Positions 38,183-47,417 are shown, numbered from the stretch's first letter. The stretch: DNA of 64,000 bases from Citrobacter tructae (GCF_004684345.1 NZ_CP038469.1:744001-808000), one strand, 5' to 3'. A program made the numbers and translations. Notes: generated by a model from the sequence alone, not told the origin.

Positions 38183-38211
38183 ATATTAGCGGCACAGACC
38201 GAATGAGGCAA
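38183..38211 (-). promoter_or_regulatory. Sigma-70 promoter of the tRNA-Val pair
   Basis: On the minus strand TTGCCT (-35) and TAATAT (-10) are separated by exactly 17 bp and followed by a GC-rich discriminator (CGTCCCCG), as is usual for stringently controlled stable-RNA promoters. Confidence 0.85.
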
Positions 38212-38290
38212 GAGGGAAATGGCTTTTTTCTGCATGTTTTCACGCAATTGCAGAGTAATTAAGCAAGTTGATTATATTTTGTTGATTTTA

Positions 38291-38330
38291 CAGCGTGTTT
38301 TTTACTCAGGCTGCGCGCTGGGGGCAGAAT
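38291..38330. repeat. Int-tail direct repeat, left copy
   Basis: Twenty bases (CAGCGTGTTTTTTACTCAGG) are identical to 44353-44372 in the same orientation. Similarity continues for about 20 more bases with three mismatches and a 1-base gap. This copy spans the 3' end of the integrase remnant. Confidence 0.75.
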
Positions 38331-38722
38331 GAGGGCATTTTGGTTGGCATCCTACTGTTCAGCATGCTTACCTGATCCGCATTCATTTCGCTAATCCACT
38401 TCGAATAAACCTCATAAACCATCTTTGCATTCTCATGCCCCATCTGATTGGCAATGAACGATGGGTTAGCTCCTGATGACAGCAGCCAGCATGTGTATGT
38501 ATGGCGCGATCGATATCTTCCCAAGCGAGCGCACAGGGCTCACCGTGACGCATATCAGTGTGAATCGCCACAATCCATGTGAGTGCAAACCGGCGGGGCA
38601 GAGCATTGATGAAAGCCTGATCTTCATGAAGTAGCAGCGGATCGGGATCCCTTTGAGAGGCATGTTCTTTCGCTCAGACGGGTTTTAACTACCCATTCTT
38701 CATTGAAGACGATATCTGGCAT
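38306..38722 (-). pseudogene. Decayed phage excisionase/integrase remnant
   Basis: Reading the minus strand from 38722, an excisionase-like start (MPDIVFNEEWVVKTRLSERT) runs into integrase sequence in another frame: HEDQAFINALPRRFALTWIV, then MRHGEPCALAWEDID, the first half of the tyrosine-recombinase catalytic domain with its conserved Arg. About 70 codons are missing, the frame shifts, and the C-terminal part follows: RHTYTCWLLSSGANPSF, MGHENAKMVYEVYSKW, which carries the His-x-x-Tyr region, MGHE and the likely nucleophile Tyr. Internal deletions and frameshifts make it non-functional. It lies just upstream of the tRNA-Val promoter and marks an old phage or island insertion. Confidence 0.8.
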
Positions 38723-39019
38723 GGTCTGTATCTCGTGTTTGTCCGCCGAACGTGTACAAAAGCCCAGCGCGCTGGATATGGTCTTATCCGGCGGAGTTTA
38801 ATCAGGCTGGTGGCGGTAGGACGGGATAGTAGTGGTTAACTGTTATCTGAGAAAATTGATGTAAAAAAAAGCCTGCACGGGCACGGACTCGAACAGGCAC
38901 AAAGAAGAGATTTTGAACTTATTATAATGAGGCACAAAAATAAGATAGCTACATCTCACCATCTATTAATTGCGGCCATACCATTGAAAAACTTAAGCGT
39001 AACCATATTTTTTTCAAAC
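38723..39019. other. Intergenic region after the phage remnant
   Basis: No gene is seen. It contains decayed sequence, including an A-rich tract and GCCTGCACGGGCACGG near 38870-38890, with no recognisable promoter or repeat. Confidence 0.4.
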
Positions 39020-39934
39020 TTAGTTCTTCCCCTCCAGTCTCACAATCAGCGAACGTAGAAAATCCCTTAATCGCTCTGCTGGAATTGACAGTAGTTGTCC
39101 GGCGTTGGTGACCACGCCAACGTCCATGTAGGTGATGCAGTCCTCAATAGTCCGCCGAATGACGCGCTGACCGTTTAGCGACCAGGGACGATAAACCAGA
39201 TCGGATAAGATGGTAATTCCATTCCCCTGGGCAACCAGACTACGAACCGCTTCAAAGGAGTTACTGCGAAAATGGATGTTGGGCTGATAACCTGCCTGTT
39301 GCCAGACATTAGTGATCACCGTGGGATATTGATCGGTTTCGAGCATCAAAAAGGGCAGCTTCTCGATATCGCGCAGGTGGATAACTGACTGACTCAACAA
39401 AGCATGTCCTGGGGCGATCCACAACTGGCGCAGCGATCGAATAATGGTTTCCACCTCAAGGTCACTGTCGCGCTTAATGTTCGACGTGAGCAGTAGGCAA
39501 AAATCAACCTTCTGCTGGCGCAGAGCGATCAGCAGGTCAGGAGCTGTGGCCTCGAAATAGTCGATTTCCAGTAAGGGAAATCGATTTTCAATGTCACATA
39601 GCATCTCCGGTAACAGATATGCCGAGAGCGTCTGGGCTATCCCTATCCGAACTTTTCCGGCCGTCGCTTCCGGCTGGCGATGCAAATCTTCCAGGGCGAT
39701 GTGGCTGCTGCTGATGATCGTGCGGGCATGCGTCAGAAAGCGTTCTCCAGCCAAGGTGAGCCGGATACCTTTTGGCAGTCGCAGAAAGAGCTGTGCATTA
39801 AGTGCTTCTTCCAGATTACGCAATGCAACCGTCATGGAGGACTGTGAAACGTGACAACGGCTGGCGGCTTTAGACACTTGCAATGTTTCTGCTAAAGCGA
39901 TGTAAAATTCAAGTTGCCGTAGGGTAAATTTCAT
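39020..39934 (-). CDS. LysR-family transcriptional regulator
   Basis: The 304 residues have the full LysR layout. The N-terminal winged helix reads FTLRQLEFYIALAETLQVSKAASRCHVSQSSMTVALRNLEEAL (residues 2-45) and a linker helix follows. A two-lobed effector domain covers about 90-300 (KVRIGIAQTLSAYLLPEML; GNGITILSDLVYRPW). It is divergent from the EamA transporter, 100 bp from that start codon, and is therefore its probable regulator. The effector is unknown. The gene lies inside the segment bracketed by int-derived repeats. Confidence 0.88.
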   Translation of the reverse strand: MKFTLRQLEFYIALAETLQVSKAASRCHVSQSSMTVALRNLEEALNAQLFLRLPKGIRLTLAGERFLTHARTIISSSHIALEDLHRQPEATAGKVRIGIAQTLSAYLLPEMLCDIENRFPLLEIDYFEATAPDLLIALRQQKVDFCLLLTSNIKRDSDLEVETIIRSLRQLWIAPGHALLSQSVIHLRDIEKLPFLMLETDQYPTVITNVWQQAGYQPNIHFRSNSFEAVRSLVAQGNGITILSDLVYRPWSLNGQRVIRRTIEDCITYMDVGVVTNAGQLLSIPAERLRDFLRSLIVRLEGKN

Positions 39935-40034
39935 AGTTTAAAACGATACCATCTGAGCAAAACTTTATATTAGCATCTCCATTTCCTTCGAGGTAATGTT
40001 CCGGGAACAAAACTGTATTATTGAGGGTGTGGTT

Positions 40035-40949
40035 ATGCCTTATTTATTGCTTACTCTCGCCGCGTGTTTTTGGGGTGGGAATTATGTTGTAGGACATCTG
40101 TTAGTCACTCTTGTAGACCCTATTTTATTATCCTCAGCTCGCTGGATATTCACTGCCGTGTTGCTGGTAGCGCTCTATCACAGGCAGATTCGTGGGCAAT
40201 GGAACTCTATGCAGCGTTCTTTCCACATAATCACATTCCTGGCTTTGTTTGGGCAGGTATTATTTCCGCTGACTCTTTACATTGGTTTGCAATACACATC
40301 TTCGCTTAATGCTGCCATTTATTTATCTACGACTCCGGCATTGGTTTTATTAATCAATAAAACGATTTTCAATGAAAAAATTACAGCCCAGAATATCTTC
40401 GGGGTTATTATCAGTTCTTTCGGTGTGGTTTGCCTGGTGATGCAGGGTGATTTATGGCACCTGGATACCCTTAAACATCTCAATCGTGGCGATCTGTGGA
40501 CGATGGGCTCGGCTGCAAGCTGGGCAGTATATTGCGCGTTTCTGCGTATTAAACCTAGTGAAGTGGGAGGAAATGCGTTTGTGGCCGTTAGCGCGATGAT
40601 AGGTGCTATAGTGCTTCTTCCAATATTGATTTTTTCTATGGCAAAAAATGGCATTCCTCCGCTTGCCGAATTTAGTCACAGCGGTTTAGTTATTGGTCTG
40701 CTGTACCTGATTATTTTTCCGTCGTGGCTCTCGTATTTGTTGTGGAATAAAGGCATTCAGGCGATTGGCGCGACGCGTGGAGAAGTGTTTTCTCATTTCA
40801 TCCCGCTGAGTGGTGGTTTATTCAGCGTGTTGTTTCTCAGTGAACCATTACATTTATATCATCTGGTCAGCGCGTTACTGATTATCTGCGGTATTGCACT
40901 CTGCTCAGGCAAATCAGCAAAAAGAGCAACCAACGCTATTGTGTCATAA
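40035..40949 (+). CDS. EamA/DMT-family metabolite exporter
   Basis: From the ATG at 40035 (GAGGG ribosome site; an upstream in-frame ATG at 39996 is less likely) the protein has 304 residues. About ten transmembrane helices are arranged as two EamA repeats: the first opens LLLTLAACFWGGNYVVGHLLV, the second LWTMGSAASWAVYCAFLR near residue 150. The short loop LQYTSSLNAAIYLSTTPALVLLI is the usual end-of-repeat signature. DMT proteins of this type export amino acids or other small metabolites; the substrate cannot be deduced. It is paired with a divergent LysR regulator. Confidence 0.87.
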   Translation: MPYLLLTLAACFWGGNYVVGHLLVTLVDPILLSSARWIFTAVLLVALYHRQIRGQWNSMQRSFHIITFLALFGQVLFPLTLYIGLQYTSSLNAAIYLSTTPALVLLINKTIFNEKITAQNIFGVIISSFGVVCLVMQGDLWHLDTLKHLNRGDLWTMGSAASWAVYCAFLRIKPSEVGGNAFVAVSAMIGAIVLLPILIFSMAKNGIPPLAEFSHSGLVIGLLYLIIFPSWLSYLLWNKGIQAIGATRGEVFSHFIPLSGGLFSVLFLSEPLHLYHLVSALLIICGIALCSGKSAKRATNAIVS

Positions 40950-41182
40950 ACCAAACGCACTTCGATAAAAGTCACTTCCGCTTCAGGCTCAGAGCTGGCA
41001 GAACCGTTGATTGTCAGCTCTGTAATGAACGAAGGGCGAAGTTGCGCAGTTGTTTTCACATCTGATGAAGGCATTACTTAAAGGGTGGTGGGGTAGTCAA
41101 CGGGGAGCAGGTCAGAGAAGAGGACGCCCTGCTTCACAAAAAAATGGTATTGTTCTACAAACAACTCTCCTAACGAGGTTTT

Positions 41183-41653
41183 ATGAAAATCAGAAGGTTC
41201 AGTAATGGGGATGAAACTGCGTTATTCAGAGTCTTTTTATCATCTGTACATACCATCGCATCACACTACTACACACATGAACAAATAGAGGCCTGGGCTC
41301 CACGAGATATCGACCCGGAACAATGGGCCAATCATATGAAGGAGCTGCGCCCCTTTGTTGTTGAAGTGGATGGTGAAATAGCTGGATATGCAGATGTTCA
41401 GCCAAATGGGTACATTGACCATTTCTTTGTCTCGGGAACCTACCCTAGACAGGGAGTTGGGACACTACTGATGAATTACATTCATGAAGAAGCTAGACAA
41501 CTTGGAATTGGTGAACTTACTTCAAATGTAAGTAAGGCTGCGGAAGAGTTTTTTCTACGACACGGCTTTCATGTAGTGGAACGAGGTTTTCCTGTCCGCC
41601 GCGGCGTGACACTACAAAATGCACTAATGCGGAAATATTTGGCGAAACAATAG
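41183..41653 (+). CDS. GNAT-family N-acetyltransferase (YafP-like)
   Basis: The 156 residues form a single GNAT domain. Motif A is YIDHFFVSGTYPRQGVGTLLM (acetyl-CoA pyrophosphate loop Q/RxxGxG/A), motif B is TSNVSKAAEEFFLRHGFHVVERG, and the N-terminal strand is MKIRRFSNGDETALFRVFL. HYYTHEQIEAWAP and the general length resemble E. coli YafP. Acetyl acceptors of this subgroup include toxic small molecules, but no substrate can be named here. The gene is isolated, with its own ACGAGGT ribosome site. Confidence 0.85.
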   Translation: MKIRRFSNGDETALFRVFLSSVHTIASHYYTHEQIEAWAPRDIDPEQWANHMKELRPFVVEVDGEIAGYADVQPNGYIDHFFVSGTYPRQGVGTLLMNYIHEEARQLGIGELTSNVSKAAEEFFLRHGFHVVERGFPVRRGVTLQNALMRKYLAKQ

Positions 41654-41882
41654 AAAACTGGCTGAAGGGAAGTATTGAAATGTTGTTTAACTATACTTGG
41701 CACAGTGGACTGGTTAGCGTTCTCAAAGCTTGAATTTTAGTTCCCTATGTCACGCGGTTTTGCTTGTTGCCGGATATCAACTCTTGAACAAACATCAGTG
41801 CTGTTACCCGTAAATTCAACACAACGCGGCAAACAAATTTGCGAGTCAAGGCGTCGGCTATTAAGAGCCTGGCTAACTATCA

Positions 41883-43028
41883 TCACATAGTGGCTAATTC
41901 TGATACGCGAAGGGGTTTACATAACCAGGCTGTTAGCGCGCAGGCTGTGAGAACAAGCCCCAACTGTTGTACCAGACCAGCGACTCCCAGCATCACACCT
42001 AGCAGTAAATAGTAGGTCAATCCGAATAATGCTCCAGCAGTTCCTGCCTGCTCCCGATAGTGACGTAGAGCATTGCTCAGTATATTAGGTATCGCAATCC
42101 CATAGGCGACGACAACTCCGGTAACAGGCATTAAAATCCATGGCGAACTCTGTAAGCTCCATGCGACAAGACTGGATAACAGGGCCAAACTACAAGCATG
42201 ACGAACCAATTGCACAGGTTCCAAGCCTGTGGCCAGTAACTTCCGGTTCAGAAGACTTCCAGATAGCGAGGCAACCGCCAGTAGTAATCCCGTCCACCCA
42301 AATGCTCTGGCTCCCCAACCCAACTGCTCGAAAAGAAAAGGTGCCAGGCTGTAATAACTGAAGATCATCGCATTGAACAGTGAAACCAGCATTGCATTTC
42401 GCCAAAGCGAACTGTCACACGCCATGCGGACAGCCAGACAGCCCATACGAGGTGTGATTGTATTTAACGGCCGTGTTTCCGGCAGCATAAAGGCAGTAAG
42501 TACCAGCAGCAATATCGCCAGCAACGACAGTGCAATAAATACCCCAATATGACCGTAAATACTCACAATCCAGCCCCCGCTCACCAAACCAAACACCGGA
42601 CTGACTGCCAGTGCAGCCCCCATGATAGAAAATACGCGAGCCAGGTTCGTGGATTCATAACTGTCCCGTAACATAGTCTGCACCACGACAGATCCTGCAG
42701 CAGCGCCCAGAGCTGACAACATGCGAGCCAATAACAACATATTAAAATCTGTAGCAACTATTGCCATCACGGCTCCTGACCCATAGCAGGTCAGGCCAAA
42801 CATCATGGCAAGACGTCTACCAATGCGATCACTCAACCAACCCCATAGTGCTACACCAATAGCAAAGGCGACAAAGTAAACTGAAAGTGTCTGAGCGGTA
42901 CGTTCACTGCTCACGTTGAATGTAAGAGCAATGTTTGGTAACGCCGGGCTGTAGATCGTTTCCACGAGTTGCGGAAACATGATCAGCAGAGTTAGCAACC
43001 ACAGTGGTGGCCGGTTAATAGTATTCAT
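41883..43028 (-). CDS. MFS drug-resistance-type efflux transporter
   Basis: The 381 residues have about twelve transmembrane helices. The MFS loop 2-3 motif is GWLSDRIGRRLAMMFG (residues about 63-78), and the antiporter-type motif region lies around VSPVFGLVSGGWIVSIYG in helix 5, the Bcr/CflA-like pattern of proton-coupled drug and metabolite exporters. It is divergent from an AraC-type regulator, 97 bp away, which is the likely controller. The substrate is unknown. Confidence 0.85.
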   Translation of the reverse strand: MNTINRPPLWLLTLLIMFPQLVETIYSPALPNIALTFNVSSERTAQTLSVYFVAFAIGVALWGWLSDRIGRRLAMMFGLTCYGSGAVMAIVATDFNMLLLARMLSALGAAAGSVVVQTMLRDSYESTNLARVFSIMGAALAVSPVFGLVSGGWIVSIYGHIGVFIALSLLAILLLVLTAFMLPETRPLNTITPRMGCLAVRMACDSSLWRNAMLVSLFNAMIFSYYSLAPFLFEQLGWGARAFGWTGLLLAVASLSGSLLNRKLLATGLEPVQLVRHACSLALLSSLVAWSLQSSPWILMPVTGVVVAYGIAIPNILSNALRHYREQAGTAGALFGLTYYLLLGVMLGVAGLVQQLGLVLTACALTAWLCKPLRVSELATM

Positions 43029-43125
43029 AGCGATGCTTCAATAATGAGGGAATAGATACCATTATTGCGGAAAGGAAGTGGTCACATTACAATCATAAGG
43101 ACTAAATATATAAAATATCGGACAA

Positions 43126-43908
43126 ATGGCTAAAATTAATCCGGATCAATTTTTTGACGCAGATAGCTTCGATACCCCAGTAATCGGTATTGCAGCCGAT
43201 CTGGGGCTGCATGATTCTGGTCGACACAGCCACCGTCGCCATCAATTGCTATTTTCTGCTGCGGGTTGTATCACTATTGAGCTGGAAAAAACCTTATGCC
43301 TACTTCCGCCGCGTCGTGCTGCCTGGATCCCCGCAGGCACTGTTCATCGTGCCATGATGCGTGGCGTTATGGCTTACCGCTCGCTGTATTTTTCAACTAC
43401 GTTGCCATTTCCTGATATGCCATTACAGGTCGTAGCTGTAAATCCTCTCTTTTACGAAGTCATTGAACGGATGGCATTTTGGTCATGGGACATGCCTGCG
43501 AGTCAACAGACCAGCCTGATCACCGTATTTAGTGAAGAGCTACACACAGCGCGTAGTGAGAACTGGAGTTTACAGTTTCCCTCAGATCCGCGTCTGTGCT
43601 CATGGCTGGACAGCGTGCGCAGGGGCGAATTACCTCCACGACTGAGCCAACTGGCGCATCGAGTTGGTGCATGCGAGCGCACGATTAGTCGAATTTTTAT
43701 CAGAGATACGGGGATGAATTATCAGAGCTGGCGACAACAATGGCGATTGTTGAAGGCAATGGAATTGGTTGCTGATGGAGCTAATATAAATCAAATTGCG
43801 CAGCAACTGGAATTTGTCAGCGACAGTGCATTCATCGCATTTTTCCGTCAGCATACAGGTATAACACCAAAACATTATTCAAATAAGGCGCGAACCGGAG
43901 GTAAGTAG
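43126..43908 (+). CDS. AraC-family transcriptional regulator
   Basis: The 260 residues comprise an N-terminal cupin-like sensor (HSHRRHQLLFSAAGCITIELEK, then LLPPRRAAWIPAGTVHRAMM) and a C-terminal double helix-turn-helix at about 160-255 (LAHRVGACERTISRIFIRDTGMNYQSWRQQWRLLKAMELV; IAQQLEFVSDSAFIAFFRQHTGITPKHY). Small AraC proteins of this type usually activate an adjacent efflux gene, here the divergent MFS gene. It lies in the segment bracketed by int-derived repeats. Confidence 0.88.
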   Translation: MAKINPDQFFDADSFDTPVIGIAADLGLHDSGRHSHRRHQLLFSAAGCITIELEKTLCLLPPRRAAWIPAGTVHRAMMRGVMAYRSLYFSTTLPFPDMPLQVVAVNPLFYEVIERMAFWSWDMPASQQTSLITVFSEELHTARSENWSLQFPSDPRLCSWLDSVRRGELPPRLSQLAHRVGACERTISRIFIRDTGMNYQSWRQQWRLLKAMELVADGANINQIAQQLEFVSDSAFIAFFRQHTGITPKHYSNKARTGGK

Positions 43909-44515
43909 AACACGTTCAATATTAAATAATGACTCACTTCTATTTTACATTACGTACTTTCCATCTAAACAAGACCGTTTCGTTAAGAGGTAAGTACTGT
44001 CCGATTTAAAAGAAACCTTAGCATGGAATATTTCCGTTTTCCAGGCAGCCCCAAAGGCAACTTCCGCTTCTGGCACATAGCAGTCATAAGAGGGGGGCAC
44101 TGTTTTTTACGTGAGATTTGATTAGTTGAAGGTCATAAGTACGGATGATCAAATCGGTGATGAGAATGTCATGTGCAAAAGGCAGGCATACAACAACTCG
44201 AAGACTGAACAATGTGCGATGGCTCGAAATGGGCTGCGGGAGTATGTACATGGATCTGCGCGGTTATGGCGCGGTTTTACCATACTTGAGGGCGTGATTT
44301 TGGGGGCAAATTTGGGGACATTTTTAGGAGCAGGGACATAAAAAGGGACATGCAGCGTGTTTTTTACTCAGGTTGTGCGCTGGGGCATAATGGGGCGCTC
44401 TTGTACCCACAATCTTGAGTCAGTGATGCGAGCGTGATACCCAAAGACTCAGGGTAACTCGCTGAACTATTGTGAAGTGGTTAGAATAAAGACATGTTTC
44501 TCAGGGATGATGATA
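43909..44515. other. Gene-free stretch with decayed phage-like sequence
   Basis: These roughly 600 bp contain no convincing gene. A 71-codon frame at 44126-44341 lacks a ribosome site and recognisable domains. The segment from about 44300 carries the word GGGACA three times (near 44314, 44333 and 44345) and then the int-tail repeat. This looks like residue of the same phage as at 38.3 kb. Confidence 0.5.
44353..44391. repeat. Int-tail direct repeat, right copy
   Basis: This is the partner of 38291-38330, with 20 identical bases followed by about 20 similar ones. The roughly 6.06 kb between the copies holds the LysR/EamA, GNAT and MFS/AraC genes. Confidence 0.75.
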
Positions 44516-45556
44516 ATGGCTGAATATTGGTGGAAAGACCTGTTTGTTCGCGATAATTATTGGCAAGGCCTTGAGCTAACGCTCCAGGAAAGCCCGAAAA
44601 AAACGCAGGCACTGGAAATGCTCAGTGGGCGTAATGGACGAATGGCACTGCAGGCCGGCGCAGAGACACTATTCTGGGCGTCGATGCTGGAAGACCATTC
44701 GGGGGCCTGGGTGGTATTTAATACAGATCATTCGGGTAGTCAGGGATTATTGCCCGCAGTGACATCTGAAAATATCGAACAGATAAAAGGCAAAGGGGAA
44801 GAAGTCTGGACCCGCGAATGGTGTCGTTACTTTTTGCGTCAATTGATGCAGGCACCCGTGCCACTGTTGTCACCTCGCCGCTGGCTGCTAAGTCCGATGG
44901 TTCTGAGCCCACGTTCATCGCCTCGTCCATTGCACTCGTCTGTGCCTGTAAAAGAGTGGCGCTTTGATTCACCTGAAAGTGTTGGCAACGTAGGCTACCG
45001 CTGGACGCTGTATGGTGAAGATTTTCCAGATCTTGTGCATCCGCATAAGGTCAGGTTGGCCGACTGGTGGTGGGGAAATGATCTTCTGCTAGGGCGATAT
45101 CCGATCAACGCGGATGCCGGAAGATTGAAATGGTGGCGTAAAAAATGTCGCGAAGGGACGTTGCCGCCAATACTGCTCAGATATATCGGCGGATTGGGAT
45201 CGTTTGTGATTCTGGATGGGCATTACCGTTTACATGCGGCGATAACTGAAGAGATCCCACCCTCATTTTTGGTGATAAGTGAGCTGAATGAACGCGTAAT
45301 CTCTGGCGATCCTGTGCACCAGGAACGAATCCTTCGGGCGCTGGAAAAGCAACTGCGCAATAACACCGAAGCGGGTATTCATGCCATCAACCAGACACTG
45401 ATTAATCTCTACGACACACGTTACTTCTACTCCTCAACCCATAGTCGGGCTATTCTGGGGGAGGGGGTGCGTTGGGCTCAGGAATTGGATGGTTTTTTGC
45501 AAAAACATCATCTGGAAGAGTATCGAGAAAAAATAGTTAATCGGGTTAACGGTTAA
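44516..45556 (+). CDS. Unknown protein with a ParB-like motif
   Basis: From the ATG at 44516 (AGGGA nine bases upstream) the protein has 346 residues, rich in Trp, with no signal peptide or membrane helices. Around residues 200-245 the order WWGNDLLLGRYPINADAGRLKWWRKK, then PPILLRYI and FVILDGHYRLHAA, recalls the ParB/sulfiredoxin-like domain, where a strand-loop ending DGHHRLxA binds nucleotide. The remainder is unrecognised. It stands alone, with a terminator downstream, next to phage-derived repeats, so it may be cargo of the same insertion. No function is claimed. Confidence 0.7.
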   Translation: MAEYWWKDLFVRDNYWQGLELTLQESPKKTQALEMLSGRNGRMALQAGAETLFWASMLEDHSGAWVVFNTDHSGSQGLLPAVTSENIEQIKGKGEEVWTREWCRYFLRQLMQAPVPLLSPRRWLLSPMVLSPRSSPRPLHSSVPVKEWRFDSPESVGNVGYRWTLYGEDFPDLVHPHKVRLADWWWGNDLLLGRYPINADAGRLKWWRKKCREGTLPPILLRYIGGLGSFVILDGHYRLHAAITEEIPPSFLVISELNERVISGDPVHQERILRALEKQLRNNTEAGIHAINQTLINLYDTRYFYSSTHSRAILGEGVRWAQELDGFLQKHHLEEYREKIVNRVNG

Positions 45557-45600
45557 TAGCGTCAGGTTGTAAAACGTCTTTGATAACTTGCTCTGCAAGT

Positions 45601-45630
45601 CCCGAATGTCGCGAGCATCCGGGGCTTTTT
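45601..45630 (+). terminator. Intrinsic terminator
   Basis: CCCGAATG (45601-45608) pairs with CATCCGGG (45616-45623) with one mismatch and is followed by GCTTTTT. It follows the ParB-like gene. Confidence 0.75.
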
Positions 45631-45634
45631 GGCA

Positions 45635-46018
45635 TCATGGCGAGTCGTTACAGTCGGTATCTTTATGTCTGGCCCAGTCGACCATGCCCTGGAAGTCGAC
45701 AATGATCACCGACTCATCCCCGACGACCCAGGCATCATGCCCTGGAGGGATGCGTGACAGATCTCCGGGGCGGCAATCAAATTCACTGCCATCGTCCATT
45801 TTTATTCGCAGCACTCCGGCAACGTGATATTGAAAATGCGGGGCTTCACAACTCTTTGTTCCCGCTATCGATTGGATCGATGTTGCCCATCGCCAGCCGG
45901 GCTCCAACACTGCACGTCCGACGATCGCACCGCCGATATTGAGCAGTTCTAACCGTCCATTCGCAAACTCGCGAACCTCGTCCGGAATATCGAATGATTT
46001 CACATCTGCTTTGTCCAT
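45635..46018 (-). CDS. Cupin-domain protein
   Basis: The start is the ATG at 46018, preceded by a strong AAGGAGGTG; 127 residues. This is a single cupin barrel: strand EPGWRWATSI, then the metal-site-like HFQYHVAGVLRIKMDDGSEFDCRPGDLSRIPPGHDAWVVGDESVIIVDF, which contains the two cupin motifs in shortened form. It has only some of the His/Glu metal ligands, so it may be a non-enzymatic cupin. It is not obviously operonic. The function is unknown. Confidence 0.78.
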   Translation of the reverse strand: MDKADVKSFDIPDEVREFANGRLELLNIGGAIVGRAVLEPGWRWATSIQSIAGTKSCEAPHFQYHVAGVLRIKMDDGSEFDCRPGDLSRIPPGHDAWVVGDESVIIVDFQGMVDWARHKDTDCNDSP

Positions 46019-46238
46019 TGCGCACCTCCTTAGCTTGATTTCGCGCATGGCTGCACTTCAATTATATCAGTCTGGTTGTTTTTTGTTCTATTTCGGCTCG
46101 GCGAACTTTGTTGTAGAAGGCTCATATTCAATATGGCAACAGGACGTGCGAGCAGACCGGGTTTAAGCTGTGCCCGGATTAGCGTAAAATATTGGCCTTC
46201 TGCCGTCACGATACTGACTAACTCAACCAAGTGAATTT

Positions 46239-46427
46239 TTGATGAAAAACAACCATGCGCTCTCCCTGATGTGTTTTCAGATGCTGGAATCTGGTGCAAA
46301 TCGCCGTACGGTGAAAAGGGCCCTGACATCCCGTCGCGTAAAGGGACGCCAGGCTGTGGTACTGCTCTGCAAGCAAGAGATGGCGCTGCTGAGAAGCGGA
46401 AAATTGCGCTTGTCAGAAAACGGGTAA
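46239..46427 (+). CDS. Possible small basic protein
   Basis: A 62-codon frame (or 61 from the second ATG) encodes a basic product with SGANRRTVKRALTSRRVKGRQ. Its stop overlaps the trpS2 stop by 15 bp in convergent orientation, a common arrangement for real genes. No ribosome site or known family is visible, so it could be chance. The surrounding 46.02-46.41 kb holds nothing else I recognise. Confidence 0.3.
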   Translation: MMKNNHALSLMCFQMLESGANRRTVKRALTSRRVKGRQAVVLLCKQEMALLRSGKLRLSENG

Positions 46428-47417
46428 GCCCAGCCCGTGCTTCACTTCCCTTAATGTCTTCTGCGTGACGTCGTGCGCCCGCTCACTCCCTTTTTGCAAC
46501 AGCGCCATCAACATGCCTTTATCCTGAATGTAGGTTGCACGACGTTCGCGCATGGGCGCAATGAGTTCTTGTAAACAAAGCTCCAGCTCGTTTTTGCAGG
46601 TTTTATCCCCTAATCCACCTTGCTGGTAGTTTGCTTTCATCTCTGCGACTTTTGTTTTATTCGTGTGAAATGCGTCCAGATAGGTGAACACCATGTTGCC
46701 GGTGATCTGCCCTGGATCGGTTACTTTCAAATGGTGAGGATCGGTGTACATTGCGCTGACTGCGCGATGAATGCTCTCTTCGCTGGCCGAAAGGAGTAAC
46801 GTATTGCCGAGCGATTTCGACATTTTGGCGTTACCGTCGATACCCGGGAGGCGGCTGGTTTCGCTCAGCATGGCTTTACAATGGTGTAACACAGGCGTGG
46901 GCAACAGACTGTTAATTTTATGTACGATTTCATTCGTTTGTTCAATCATCGGCAACTGATCGTCGCCAACGGGAACCACTTTCGCTTTGAAGGCAGTAAT
47001 ATCTGCCGCCTGGCTGATGGGATAAACCAGAAAACCGACCGGCAGCGAACGAGCAAAGCCTTTCTGCACAATTTCATTTTTCACCGTAGGGTTGCGCTCC
47101 ACGCGCGCCACAGTAACGATGTTCATATAAAGTGCCGTTAGCTCAGCAAGGGCCGGCAGTGCAGACTGTAAACAGATTGTCGTGAGTGACGGATCAATTC
47201 CTGCGGCGAGATAATCGGCGAGAACTTCGGGGATGTTGTCGCGTATTTTTTGCGGATTGCTGCCGTTATCGGTGAGACCCTGAAGATCAGCGACCAGCAC
47301 AAACTGTTGATAATCGTGTTGCAGGGCAACGCGCTGGCGCAGCGAGCCAACAAAGTGGCCGAGATGCAGCGGACCGGTTGGACGATCGCCAGTAAGAATA
47401 ATGGTTTTGTTGTTCAT
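46413..47417 (-). CDS. trpS2: Second tryptophanyl-tRNA synthetase
   Basis: From the ATG at 47417 (AAGGAG ribosome site) the protein has 334 residues, full length for a class Ic synthetase. The HIGH-type motif is PTGPLHLGHFVGSL (residues about 10-23), the KMSKS motif is KMSKSLGNTLLL (about 190), and the Trp pocket region is PVGDDQLPMIEQTNEIVHK. It charges tRNA-Trp. The housekeeping enterobacterial trpS lies elsewhere, near dam/rpe, so this is a paralogue. Such second copies in other bacteria can be insensitive to Trp analogues such as indolmycin. The leader encodes a Trp-Trp peptide and a terminator, so expression should rise when charged tRNA-Trp is scarce. Confidence 0.9.
   Translation of the reverse strand: MNNKTIILTGDRPTGPLHLGHFVGSLRQRVALQHDYQQFVLVADLQGLTDNGSNPQKIRDNIPEVLADYLAAGIDPSLTTICLQSALPALAELTALYMNIVTVARVERNPTVKNEIVQKGFARSLPVGFLVYPISQAADITAFKAKVVPVGDDQLPMIEQTNEIVHKINSLLPTPVLHHCKAMLSETSRLPGIDGNAKMSKSLGNTLLLSASEESIHRAVSAMYTDPHHLKVTDPGQITGNMVFTYLDAFHTNKTKVAEMKANYQQGGLGDKTCKNELELCLQELIAPMRERRATYIQDKGMLMALLQKGSERAHDVTQKTLREVKHGLGLPVF

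Noticed and set aside
40859..41074. 71-codon minus-strand frame overlapping the end of the EamA gene
   Set aside because: It overlaps a real gene by 91 bp, has no recognisable family and no good ribosome site; the part outside EamA may be decayed coding sequence but cannot be assigned.
41654..41882. Possible integron attC-like sequence after the GNAT gene
   Set aside because: A GGCTAAC-like core is present near 41870, but no matching partner core or typical imperfect palindrome was found.
44126..44341. 71-codon frame in the gene-free stretch
   Set aside because: No ribosome site or domain, mixed composition, and it runs into the phage-derived repeat.
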